Part shown: piece after piece, positions 39,301 through 44,677 of the stretch
How positions within the stretch are numbered: the stretch's first letter is position 1
Layout of the letters: each line of letters begins with the position of its first letter
DNA from: Castor canadensis
Taxonomy: Eukaryota; Chordata; Mammalia; Rodentia; Castoridae
NCBI RefSeq assembly: GCF_047511655.1
Contig: NC_133398.1
Coordinates: 56,270,638-56,334,637 of the forward strand
Reading direction: 5' to 3'
DNA: 64,000 nucleotides
The notes under the pieces: model-generated
The model's input: only the letters and a program-made list of their open reading frames with translations
Told to the model about the DNA's origin: nothing
Database searches by the model: none
Position numbers and translations under genes: made by a program

Positions 39301-40015
39301 CAGAGAGTACATTTAATGAAGGTTTTAAACACTCCCCTGGATTAAGTCTCCTTCAGCTTCATCATTGCCCATGTTCCTCCATTGTCAAAGTGTCAATGGC
39401 AGATACACGGCGCTTGCTACCCTGACTGCCTTTATTAACAAGCACCCCAAAAATATAGCGAACATAAAAATTCGTATTTTATGCAGCTGTCTCGTTCCTT
39501 CACTCAACTCGAAGCAACTGTACACTCGGACCCACGGACCTGCCTGCCCCAAGAATGCAGGAAGGTTCTAGGGGGCTGAAAGCTTTGAAGGGGGAGGGGT
39601 CCTACTTCCCGGGTCTGAGCGACAGGCCTGGCCGCGTGCCCGGGGAATACAAGGAACGGTTGCACCCCTCCCGGCCCGCACTGCTGAGCCCCGGGCCTTA
39701 CACTCACCCGCACACCGCCCTCAGTTCAGCCGCCGCCTCCAGACTGCAGCCCAGATCCCGGGCCACCGCGATATCCTCGGGCTCGGAGTCAGCGACCCCC
39801 TGGCTGCCGGGCGCCGGGGGTTCCCTCAGCGACAAGTCCCCGGCCCCGCGCAGCCGGCCGCGCCATAGCTCCCCGAAAGCGCCCACGTGGAAAGCGCGCG
39901 TGTTGAGCTCGGGAAGCTCGTACTCTGGAAAGTTGGAGCCAACAACCCGAGGAACCAGGTCCTGCTTGTCGCCCACCCCGCCCCACGAAGGGCCGCCCCG
40001 ACTGCCCTCGGCCAT
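12839..40015 (-). CDS. SNAPC3: SNAPC3 (SNAP50), snRNA-activating protein complex subunit 3, complete, 9 coding exons
   Basis: DNA-contacting subunit of SNAPc, which binds the proximal sequence element of snRNA promoters (U1, U2, U6, 7SK) for RNA polymerases II and III; nuclear. Coding exons in gene order: 40015-39708, 38987-38910, 32101-32017, 24236-24132, 23137-22988, 18242-18160, 17524-17360, 14790-14683, 12986-12839 (TAA). All junctions are GT-AG with agreeing phases, giving 1230 bases or 409 residues. The human protein is, as I recall, about 411. The start is MAEGSRGGP with a good Kozak context. A conserved block reads [15 protein letters not shown]. The C-terminal half carries the Cys/His-rich SNAP50 zinc region, including [17 protein letters not shown] and [12 protein letters not shown]. 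It ends YVDPGTFN. No break seen. Promoter in a CpG island with ZNF143-type motifs. Confidence 0.96.
13262..13370 (-). mobile_element. B1-like SINE fragment, antisense
   Basis: Resembles antisense B1 (atgatccaggttggtcttgt ... cagtctcccagttc). Old and 3'-incomplete. Confidence 0.5.
13461..13545 (-). pseudogene. U6 snRNA pseudogene
   Basis: The complement of this stretch follows U6 snRNA. The central caggggccatgctaa and ctctgtattgttccaat blocks correspond to U6 GGCCCC..AGCAUGG and GGAACGAUACAGAG. The 3' part (aaatatgaagcacttaacaaattt) also aligns, with scattered changes. About 12 bases near the U6 5' end are missing before gctgcc. No U6-type promoter is visible, so it is a dead retrocopy. It lies in SNAPC3 intron 8. 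Confidence 0.85.
13557..13748 (-). mobile_element. B1-ID composite SINE, antisense
   Basis: Antisense ID-like unit (gtttgaactcagggctttgc), then antisense B1-like unit ending attacaggtgtgagctgc. It abuts the U6 pseudogene. Confidence 0.75.
14135..14300 (-). mobile_element. Old B1-ID composite SINE, antisense
   Basis: tgcagtactgacaactgaat (ID side), then caaactcacaatcttcctgc (B1 side). Confidence 0.6.
14432..14512 (+). mobile_element. ID-like SINE
   Basis: ggaggtatggctcagtgata ... aggccctaggtccaacactt, A-rich tail. Confidence 0.65.
15775..15870 (-). mobile_element. ID-like SINE, antisense
   Basis: T-rich start, gggattgaacccagggcttc ... gagctacaaccacagcc. A + strand B1-like scrap at 15377-15435 (gttcaagaccagcttgggct) lies upstream. 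Confidence 0.7.
16393..16487 (+). mobile_element. ID-like SINE
   Basis: Degenerate ID-like unit with A-tail (gtgactcaagaagcagtgtg ... aagttgaaaccccagttcca). Confidence 0.6.
16818..16915 (+). mobile_element. ID-like SINE with (AC)n
   Basis: gggctgggggtccaccttag ... aggccccaggctctattccc, then a short AC-rich tail. Confidence 0.7.
17700..17880. mobile_element. Possible DNA-transposon fossil (hAT-like)
   Basis: cagttctcaaagtgtggtct resembles the terminal text of hAT non-autonomous elements such as MER5. Weak call from pattern memory. It sits in SNAPC3 intron 6 next to exon 7. Confidence 0.3.
18243..21026 (-). other. SNAPC3 intron 5, nothing recognised
   Basis: AT-rich intronic sequence between exon 6 and the SINE at 21027. 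I see no gene and no clear young repeat. Confidence 0.6.
21027..21232 (-). mobile_element. B1-ID composite SINE, antisense (young-looking)
   Basis: Long T-run 21027-21049, antisense ID-like unit lacking its middle (gcttgaacttagggccttca, then gagccacgccaccagccc), then antisense B1-like unit to gagcccagct. Confidence 0.85.
22604..22700 (+). mobile_element. ID-like SINE
   Basis: caggctggggatgtagctca with A-rich tail. Confidence 0.7.
23264..23348 (+). mobile_element. ID-like SINE
   Basis: ggctggggttatagcttata ... aggttcaattcccagtgctg, A-rich tail. It lies about 130 bases upstream of SNAPC3 exon 5. Confidence 0.7.
23566..23672 (+). mobile_element. ID-like SINE with (TAG/TAA)n tail
   Basis: Worn ID-like unit followed by a tagtagtagtaataacaata tail. 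Confidence 0.55.
23805..23895 (-). mobile_element. ID-like SINE, antisense
   Basis: ttggtggtactgaagtttga ... catgcttgttcggcaggtgc. Confidence 0.65.
23993..24088 (+). mobile_element. ID-like SINE
   Basis: gggactggggatgtagctca ... gcttgcctagcatgcttgag, tail ending in a G-rich run. It ends about 45 bases from SNAPC3 exon 4. Confidence 0.75.
25085..25175 (-). mobile_element. ID-like SINE, antisense
   Basis: gcactggggtttaaactcag ... gagccattccaccagctgg. Confidence 0.7.
25749..25838 (+). mobile_element. ID-like SINE (near-consensus)
   Basis: ggggctggtggagtggctca ... gtagagcgcctgcctagcaa ... gttcaaaccctagtactgcc. One of the cleanest copies and useful as a reference for the family. Confidence 0.85.
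26045..26147 (-). mobile_element. ID-like SINE, antisense
   Basis: ttggtggtcctggggtttga ... accacttgagccactccatc. Confidence 0.8.
26219..26340 (+). repeat. 3' piece of an ID-like SINE plus (GGAGA)n purine repeat
   Basis: Only the SINE 3' third is present (ggccctgagttcaaaccccc), followed by about 80 bases of A/G-only repeat grown from its tail. Confidence 0.65.
26490..26777 (+). mobile_element. Cluster of three ID-like SINE pieces
   Basis: 26490-26570 (worn body), about 26590-26650 (3' piece with A-rich tail), and 26683-26777 (full unit, ggctcaagcagtagagtgcctgcctaac region, A13 tail). Confidence 0.65.
26978..27388 (+). mobile_element. Four-unit SINE: three B1-like units + ID-like unit
   Basis: Units at about 26979-27093, 27094-27208, 27209-27333 (all B1-like, each with a gcacctgtcatccc-type box and cagcctgggcaaaa-type end) and 27334-27387 (ID-like, 3' end missing). 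It matches the antisense element at 35425-35835 unit for unit. Confidence 0.7.
28910..29100 (+). mobile_element. B1-ID composite SINE inside the old L1
   Basis: gccagaggctcacacctgta (B1-like), then aagggctggtagagtgtctc (ID-like, central part deleted), then A-rich tail. Confidence 0.8.
30113..30312 (+). mobile_element. B1-ID composite SINE
   Basis: Same structure as 28910-29100, including the same central ID deletion (ggctcaaggtgtaggccctg), so they share a subfamily. A14 tail. Confidence 0.82.
30316..30402 (+). mobile_element. ID-like SINE
   Basis: ggggctgaatatgtaactca ... aggccctgggttcaatcccc, A9 tail. Directly follows the previous SINE. Confidence 0.75.
32179..32263 (-). mobile_element. 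ID-like SINE, antisense
   Basis: cagttctgggaatagaaccc ... gatatacctcccagccc. It lies about 80 bases upstream of SNAPC3 exon 3 in gene orientation. Confidence 0.65.
32622..32735 (+). mobile_element. B1-like SINE, single unit
   Basis: Free-standing B1-like unit (gcaagttcaaggtcagcctg, ggctacatagtaagacccta) with A-rich tail. It shows that B1 also moves alone here. Confidence 0.65.
32951..33254 (+). mobile_element. Three-unit SINE: two B1-like + ID-like
   Basis: B1-like units at about 32955-33060 and 33061-33170, ID-like unit 33176-33254 (ggcgtggcttaactggtaga). Confidence 0.7.
33256..34330 (-). mobile_element. Ancient L1 ORF2 fragment, antisense
   Basis: Text follows antisense L1 ORF2 (aaccaaccttccattcctgg, aacaaatccacttggta; aagaatcaataccatgtttg). 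A SINE interrupts it at 33775-33990. Confidence 0.6.
33775..33990 (-). mobile_element. B1-ID composite SINE, antisense
   Basis: aactggggtttgaactcagg, then cctcaaacagcaatcctcct, then gaattacaggcgtgagccac. Confidence 0.8.
34370..34605 (-). mobile_element. Old B1-ID composite SINE, antisense
   Basis: ID side gaaattgaacccagtacta ... gagctacacccagccc, then antisense B1-like unit (gagatagggtctcacttaac ... caccatgcccagct). Confidence 0.65.
34615..36330 (-). mobile_element. Ancient L1/HAL1-like sequence, antisense (tentative)
   Basis: T/C-rich sequence whose phrasing (for example ttcatcttctttcttcaggg; ttcatttatgaggtatttgt) resembles antisense ORF1-type L1 or HAL1. A four-unit SINE sits at 35425-35835. 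I cannot confirm the family without an alignment. Confidence 0.35.
35425..35835 (-). mobile_element. Four-unit SINE, antisense: three B1-like + ID-like
   Basis: On the - strand: B1-like 35835-35730, B1-like 35729-35625, B1-like 35618-35510, ID-like 35500-35425. Same order as 26978-27388. Confidence 0.7.
36323..36388. repeat. G-run and (GT)n microsatellite
   Basis: A run of Gs (about 36324-36335) then about 50 bases of GT repeat, joined to the end of an antisense SINE. Confidence 0.9.
36388..36570 (-). mobile_element. B1-ID composite SINE, antisense
   Basis: tactggggtttaaacccagg, gagccactccaccagccctg, then antisense B1-like unit to gagccaccagcacccagct. The ID unit has the same central deletion as at 30113. 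Confidence 0.85.
36880..36965 (+). mobile_element. ID-like SINE
   Basis: gagagtggctcaagtagtag ... gcctgcctagcatgcagtgc. Confidence 0.75.
37722..37945 (+). mobile_element. B1-ID composite SINE
   Basis: gctgggcaccagtggcccat ... gatcaagaggatctcagttc (B1-like), then ggactggaggtgtggctcaa (ID-like), A-rich tail. Confidence 0.85.
38007..38082. mobile_element. Inverted (fold-back) pair of ID-like SINE 5' ends
   Basis: Left: gttggagtggctcaagcagt on + (38010-38029), running to tagcaagcatgaag. Right: tcacttgagccaccccatca (38059-38078), the complement of the same SINE 5' part. Neither half has a tail between them. Confidence 0.6.
38186..38288 (+). mobile_element. ID-like SINE with (TAAAA)n tail
   Basis: ggggctagtggagtagctca ... 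aggccctgagttcaaaccct, tail of TAAAA repeats. Confidence 0.85.
38598..38875 (+). mobile_element. ID-like SINE followed by B1-ID composite SINE
   Basis: 38598-38672: ID-like (ggctggcagtgtagctcatg). 38683-38875: B1-like then ID-like (caagtggtaagagtgcctgc). It ends about 35 bases from SNAPC3 exon 2. Confidence 0.8.
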
Positions 40016-40070
40016 GTCTGCCGCACTTCCTTTCCGCAGGAGCCAGCAGACAGACCTCGCGGAGCGTGAC

Positions 40071-40083
40071 GGGACTTGTAGTT
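40071..40083 (-). promoter_or_regulatory. ZNF143/THAP11-type motif 1
   Basis: The - strand reads AACTACAAGTCCC, the core of the ACTACAA-TCCCA element bound by ZNF143 (Staf) and THAP11. It lies about 60 bases upstream of the SNAPC3 start codon. Confidence 0.65.
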
Positions 40084-40135
40084 GCGCATGGCGCACGGGC
40101 GGCGGGAGGGGTGCTTGGAGGGCGGGGCCTGGAAC

Positions 40136-40152
40136 ACTACATTTCCCGGCAG
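40136..40152 (+). promoter_or_regulatory. ZNF143/THAP11-type motif 2
   Basis: The + strand reads ACTACATTTCCCGGCAG, a close match to the same element in opposite orientation, about 55 bases further from the gene than motif 1. Confidence 0.65.
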
Positions 40153-40600
40153 GACCCGCGGTCGGCTGGGCGCGGCTCGGCCGCTCTGAGGGGAGGGTTG
40201 GGCGCATTGTTCTCCGCGATCGTGCGGGGGAGCGCAGTGCGGCTCCGGGTCAGCTGCGGCGGGCACTTTTGGGTGCGGGTACCCACTTACCTATGGCGCC
40301 ATGCCCTGCGGTCTCTGTCCTCCCTTCAGTGGGCCCTGGCTCGGGAGCATGAGACTTACCCGCGACTCCAGCGTTAGCGGGTTGCACTCCTGCCCCACTG
40401 TCCAAGAGCTTGAGTGAGAAGGAGGATAGGACCCCGGAATACTGCGGCTGGCCCTCTAGATCCGGTTCCTTCCAGATATCTCCTAAGGACTCATGTTCTC
40501 GTGCATACGTGCATATGCCTCGTGCACAGTACTGCTTATGGAGCATCAGCTGCGCATAACATTCTTCATTGTTAGCCCTATTGTATGTGCTTAAAAATTA

Positions 40601-40632
40601 AAACAACCCCGTGGGAGCTCACGGGGTTGTTT
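40601..40632. repeat. Perfect 13-bp inverted repeat, 6-base loop
   Basis: aaacaaccccgtg (40601-40613), loop ggagct, cacggggttgttt (40620-40632). The arms are exact complements. It sits at the 5' edge of the SINE at 40633. Confidence 0.9.
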
Positions 40633-40845
40633 ATAAGCTGTAATATAAGCTACTTGGGTGGCTGAAATCGGGTGGGAGGCTGAGATGGGGAGGATTGCGG
40701 TTTGAGGCCAGCCTGGGCAAATAGTTCCTGAGATTGCCCCTCCAACCCCCATCTCCATCTCCAAAGTAAACCAGAGCAAGATGGACTGGAGGTGTAGCTC
40801 AAATGGTAAAGTCCCTGCTGTGCAAAAAAAAAAAAAAAAATTACT
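40633..40845 (+). mobile_element. B1-ID composite SINE
   Basis: B1-like unit (gaggattgcggtttgaggcc, agcctgggcaaatagttcct), C-rich insert, ID-like unit (ggactggaggtgtagctcaa), A17 tail. Confidence 0.75.
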
Positions 40846-41140
40846 ACTACCTTTCTAGATAGGGATAATCTGCTTCGTGTTGCTGTTGAAGGAGCTAAGT
40901 GCTGTGAATGCACAATTGAAACTTGGGGGAGAAAAAACTTGTACCATATCTCAGAAGTCCCAAAGACATAGCAGGACGTGCAGAACAAGCCCTGACTGTG
41001 ATGTGATCATATACCATATTAGTCATCCATTTGAACAGTTCTTCAGTGAACTTTTGTATATTCACAGAGTTGGGCAATTATCACCATAATCAGTTTGAGA
41101 ATATTTTCACCATTCCAGAAAGGAAACCTGAGAACATTTT

Positions 41141-41529
41141 TGTTGCTGGCAGGTGTTGAGAGTTCACAGGCCAAAGAACTGTCTTGTGAGGCAGTGGACT
41201 GACAACAAGGTCAGCACACAAAGGAGGACTTATTGAGCCCGGAAAATCGGTAGCTCCCTGTTGTTTACAAAGAGTTTTTTAAAATTTGGTCCTTTTTCTT
41301 GGGGAGGGAGTCAGGGGAGGAGTGGTTTTTAACATATCTCTGCAGGAACATAGACACAGTCCTGTGAAAGCCTCCTGTTTATTGGCCTTTTGGCGTTTTG
41401 AGGCATCCCCAGGGAGGCATGACTTGTGAAACCACATGTCCCTTTACAGGATATAGGGCTCATGGTGCTCTCATGGGGGAATGTGAGGGCACTGGCTCAT
41501 TTTTGTCCTCTGATCCCCCAGACCCAACA
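41141..41529. mobile_element. Probable solo LTR
   Basis: A 389-base segment foreign to the surrounding old L1. It starts TGTTG and ends CAACA (5-base inverted ends), with TTTT on both sides as a possible 4-base target duplication. No clear TATA or poly(A) signal, and the family is not recognised. The T-rich flanks make the duplication weak evidence. Confidence 0.45.
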
Positions 41530-41682
41530 TTTTCATTACTCCAAGAAAGGAAACCTGTACCTCAGCTATCTCTCCCAACAATGCAAACTAGCCAACCACT
41601 AATCTAGTGTATGTCTTTGGAGGTTACCTATTTTGAGCATTTAATATAAATAGAATCTTATATTTTGTGACCGGCTTCTCTC

Positions 41683-41695
41683 AGAATATTATTTC
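41683..41695. repeat. L1 target-site duplication, left copy
   Basis: agaatattatttc, identical to 48969-48981. It marks the 5' edge of the L1 insertion. Confidence 0.9.
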
Positions 41696-42009
41696 GGGAG
41701 GGGGGGGATTCCAAGATGGTAGCTAAGGGAGGAAGCAGAAAGCATGCCTCCTATAGTGAAATCATGGAGAGATGCTGGATACACACCTTGCAGGCAAAAC
41801 CACCGAGAAGAGGCAAAACTTTGACCCCTCCACACCTCCAGCCGGTGCAGAGCATCTCCACTTCATGTTAAATGGAGAAACCAGGAGGGCCCCTGGGCCG
41901 CCAGTCGCCCGCACCCAGACAGCTTGGGAAGACGCGGACAAGGTGAGCTTAGCGGTACTGCAGTACTCCCACATACAACCCTGGGCCAGAGCAGCATAAC
42001 CCCCTGGAT

Positions 42010-42105
42010 ATTTATTTAATTTATTTTTTGTGGCACTGGGGTTTGAACTCAGGACTTTATGCTTGCTAGGCAAGTGCTCTACCACCTGAGCCACTCCACC
42101 AGCTA
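42010..42105 (-). mobile_element. ID-like SINE inserted in the L1 5'UTR
   Basis: Antisense ID-like unit with T-rich start (gtttgaactcaggactttat ... accacctgagccactccacc), flanked by ccccctggata on both sides (about 42000-42011 and 42105-42115). It is therefore younger than the L1 or arrived with its lineage. Confidence 0.85.
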
Positions 42106-42246
42106 GCCCCCTGGATAGACCAACCTCCGTCTGGGGAAAAAAAGAGAAACTGAGTAATAAGCAATAAGAACAATAAAGACATGAGGAAAAGAGGGTGGGG
42201 TGCACTGAGCGTCAAAGATTGGGGGAAGGGAATCCTTCCCGAAACT

Positions 42247-42640
42247 GTAAATAAACAAGCCTGGGCAGCAGGAGTGGAGCACGCACCCAGCAACCAGGAG
42301 CGGGAAAGCTTGTGAGTGTGGTGGAGGGAGGAAAACTCCACAGGAGAGGAGGGAAGACCCACTTCCCACGTGAGCTGTAAACAAACATGGCGGCTGGCAG
42401 GAGCAGAAGCACCGCCCAGTAATCACGAGTGGGAAAGCTTGTAAAGCTGGCAGTGGGAGGAAAACTCCACAGGAGAGGGGGGAAGACCCACTTCCCATGT
42501 GAACTGTAAACAAACATGGAGGCCTGAGAAAGCGGGTGCAGTGTCACCTCCCCCAGTGTGCTTGGAAAGGGGAAAGCTTGTAGCAGAGGCTCACACACAG
42601 GAGAACTCTGAGTAAACAAAGCCTGTGGGGCCAGGTGAGT
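42247..42640 (+). promoter_or_regulatory. L1 5'UTR tandem units (about 129-130 bp)
   Basis: ctgtaa(a/t)(c/a)aaac anchors recur at 42245, 42375 and 42504, and gggaaagctt recurs at 42302 and 42431. Units 1 and 2 are close copies; unit 3 has diverged. Unit 2 holds a strong YY1-type motif AACATGGCGGC (42384-42394). The arrangement resembles monomeric promoters of mouse L1 subfamilies. Confidence 0.75.
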
Positions 42641-43538
42641 GCTAAGCTCACCCCTGAGATCTGCATAAATAACCCCTCCAGCAATAGCAGGCTGACAGCA
42701 GTGGGCAGGCAAGCCACAGCCACAGATACCATTCACAGAACTGTCTCCAGACTTTTTTTTATCACTCTCCCTACCTTTGATGAGAAAACAACTGAACTAC
42801 ACCTGCATGCTGAAAAACTTACTGAAACTTTATTGCATTTGAACTTGGGACACTTTATGGGCTTTTTTTGTTTTTTGTTTTTTTGGGGTTTTTTTTGGTG
42901 CACTTTTGTTCTACTTTATGTGTCCACTTTGATGAGACAACTACAGCACAACATCTGAGGCACTATCTCCAGGATTGTAGACTGAGACAGACACCAAAAT
43001 TATTAAGACTGAAACTTCATTGCATTTGAACTTGGAGATTTTATTTTTATTTTTTTTTTATTTTTTATTTTCTATTTTAAATTTTGTTTTGTTTTATTTA
43101 TATATATATATATTACTTTCATTTACTTATCTTTCATTTTTATTCTTATCTTTATTCTTTTTATTTTTTATTTTCAATCCTCTCTCTATCTCTCTAAGGC
43201 CTGTTCAGCTTACTGTTGATTAGTACACTAACACTCCCTGTTTATACCTTTGAAACTTTCTTGTTTGATTCCTTGGTTTTTTTCCTACTTGTCTGCTTTT
43301 CCCTTTTCTTTAACTTCTTGATTTCCATCTCCTCTCACCCTTCCATTCTAAATATTACCATTATTATTATTACAAGCTAGAAAATACTTAACTGCACACA
43401 GTACAGGGACAGTAACAACACCAAAGACAATGACGGGAAGACAGAAAAAAAGGGAAACCAGTTTCCCACAGCAAAAAATTAGTACAGGAAGCAGAGGGGA
43501 ATGAAGAAAACAGATACTCAGATCCAGACTCCAACAAA

Positions 43539-44627
43539 ATGAAGATAAACTATGTCAAAGAACCCAATGAAGCCCACAAGAATAATTTAAAAGAAGACAT
43601 ACTACAGGTACTCAATGAGAATTTTATAGAGATGATACTGGATAGGGTCAACCAAAATGTACAGGAGACACTGAAGAAATTCCAAGAGAACAAAAATAGG
43701 GAATTTGAAAAAGCAAGCAGAGAAATAAAGGAAACCATAAAAGCACTGTATAAACACCAAAGTGAAACAGAGAACATGATTAATAAACAGATAAATGAAC
43801 TCAGGACAAAAACAGACAACATTAAAGAGGAAACCAACCAGGATATGGAAAACCTCAGAAAAAAGAACAAAACAGAACTGCAAAACAAAATGGAAGGCCA
43901 ATCCAGCAGAATAGAACAAACAGAAGACAGACTCTCAGAACTTGAAGATGAAATGGTAATTAAAGGAAAAACTGAAGAACTATTAATTAAACAACTCAAG
44001 ACCTGTGAAAAGAAAATGCAAGAACTCACCAACTCCATGACAAGACCAAAGCTGAGAATTACGGGCATCGAAGAAGAAGAGGTGCAAGCAAAGGGAATGT
44101 GTAATGTATTCAACAAAATAATAACAGAAAATTTCCCAAATCTAGAGAAAGATATTCCCACACAGATGCAAGAGGCCTCCAGGACACCAAACAGACCAGA
44201 TCAAAATAGAACTACTCCACGACATATCATCATTAAAACAACAAGTTCAGAAACTAAGGAAAGAATATTGAAGGATGTAAGAGAGAAAAAACAAGTAACA
44301 TACAAAGGTAAACCCATCAAAATCACAGCAGACTTCTCAACAGAAACATTAAAAGCAAGAAGAGCGTGGAGTGAGATCTTCTGGGCACTGAAGGAAAATA
44401 ACTTCAACCCCAGGATACTCTACCCAGCAAAACTATCATTCAAAACAGATGGAGCAGTAAAAGTCTTCCATGATAAGCAGAAACTAAAACAATATGTGAC
44501 CACAAAGCCACCACTACAAAAGATTCTTCAAGGGATTCTGCACACAGAAAGTGAAACCCAATTTAACCATGAAAAGACAGGCAGCACCCAACCACAGGAA
44601 AAGAAAAAGCAAGACAGTAGAGAGTAA
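43539..44627 (+). CDS. L1 ORF1p, intact (362 aa)
   Basis: RNA-binding chaperone that coats L1 RNA in cytoplasmic particles and supports retrotransposition. The frame runs unbroken from ATG to TAA. Residues about 1-165 are highly charged with heptad-like spacing (coiled coil for trimerisation). An RRM-like part follows (RPKLRITGIEEEE, VFNKIITENFP), then a C-terminal domain with RHIIIKTTSSETKERIL and the FNPRILYPAKLSF block typical of the family. Length is close to usual rodent and primate ORF1p. ORF2 begins 50 bases later. No break seen; whether it is expressed is unknown. Confidence 0.93.
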   Translation: MKINYVKEPNEAHKNNLKEDILQVLNENFIEMILDRVNQNVQETLKKFQENKNREFEKASREIKETIKALYKHQSETENMINKQINELRTKTDNIKEETNQDMENLRKKNKTELQNKMEGQSSRIEQTEDRLSELEDEMVIKGKTEELLIKQLKTCEKKMQELTNSMTRPKLRITGIEEEEVQAKGMCNVFNKIITENFPNLEKDIPTQMQEASRTPNRPDQNRTTPRHIIIKTTSSETKERILKDVREKKQVTYKGKPIKITADFSTETLKARRAWSEIFWALKENNFNPRILYPAKLSFKTDGAVKVFHDKQKLKQYVTTKPPLQKILQGILHTESETQFNHEKTGSTQPQEKKKQDSRE

Positions 44628-44677
44628 CCTCAACTTAGGTACACACAATCAAACCTTCAAACAACTAAGACAACTAA

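Larger units (their letters stand above)
39500..40420. promoter_or_regulatory. SNAPC3: CpG-island promoter of SNAPC3
   Basis: Abrupt change from AT-rich sequence to about 0.9 kb of CpG-dense, GC-rich sequence covering SNAPC3 exon 1 and the region just upstream. It contains a GC box (gggcggggcc around 40120-40129), an ETS-type GGAAGT (- strand, 40023-40029) next to the start codon, and two ZNF143-type motifs. No TATA box seen. No second, divergent gene recognised. Confidence 0.88.

Noticed and set aside
39704..40207. - strand frame starting upstream of MAEGSRGG as a longer SNAPC3 N-terminus
   Set aside because: The known protein starts at MAEGSRGG with a good Kozak context. The upstream extension is promoter sequence including a ZNF143-type motif.
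39555..40352. 265-codon + strand open frame in the CpG island
   Set aside because: It lies antisense to SNAPC3 exon 1 and its promoter. GC-rich islands lack stop codons by composition. No domain and no splice context.
42247..42640. CRISPR-like or other spaced-repeat system
   Set aside because: The spaced repeats are L1 5'UTR units in a mammalian genome. No cas genes and no short-repeat/spacer pattern.
43550..44161. - strand 203-codon frame over L1 ORF1
   Set aside because: Complement shadow of the A-rich ORF1.
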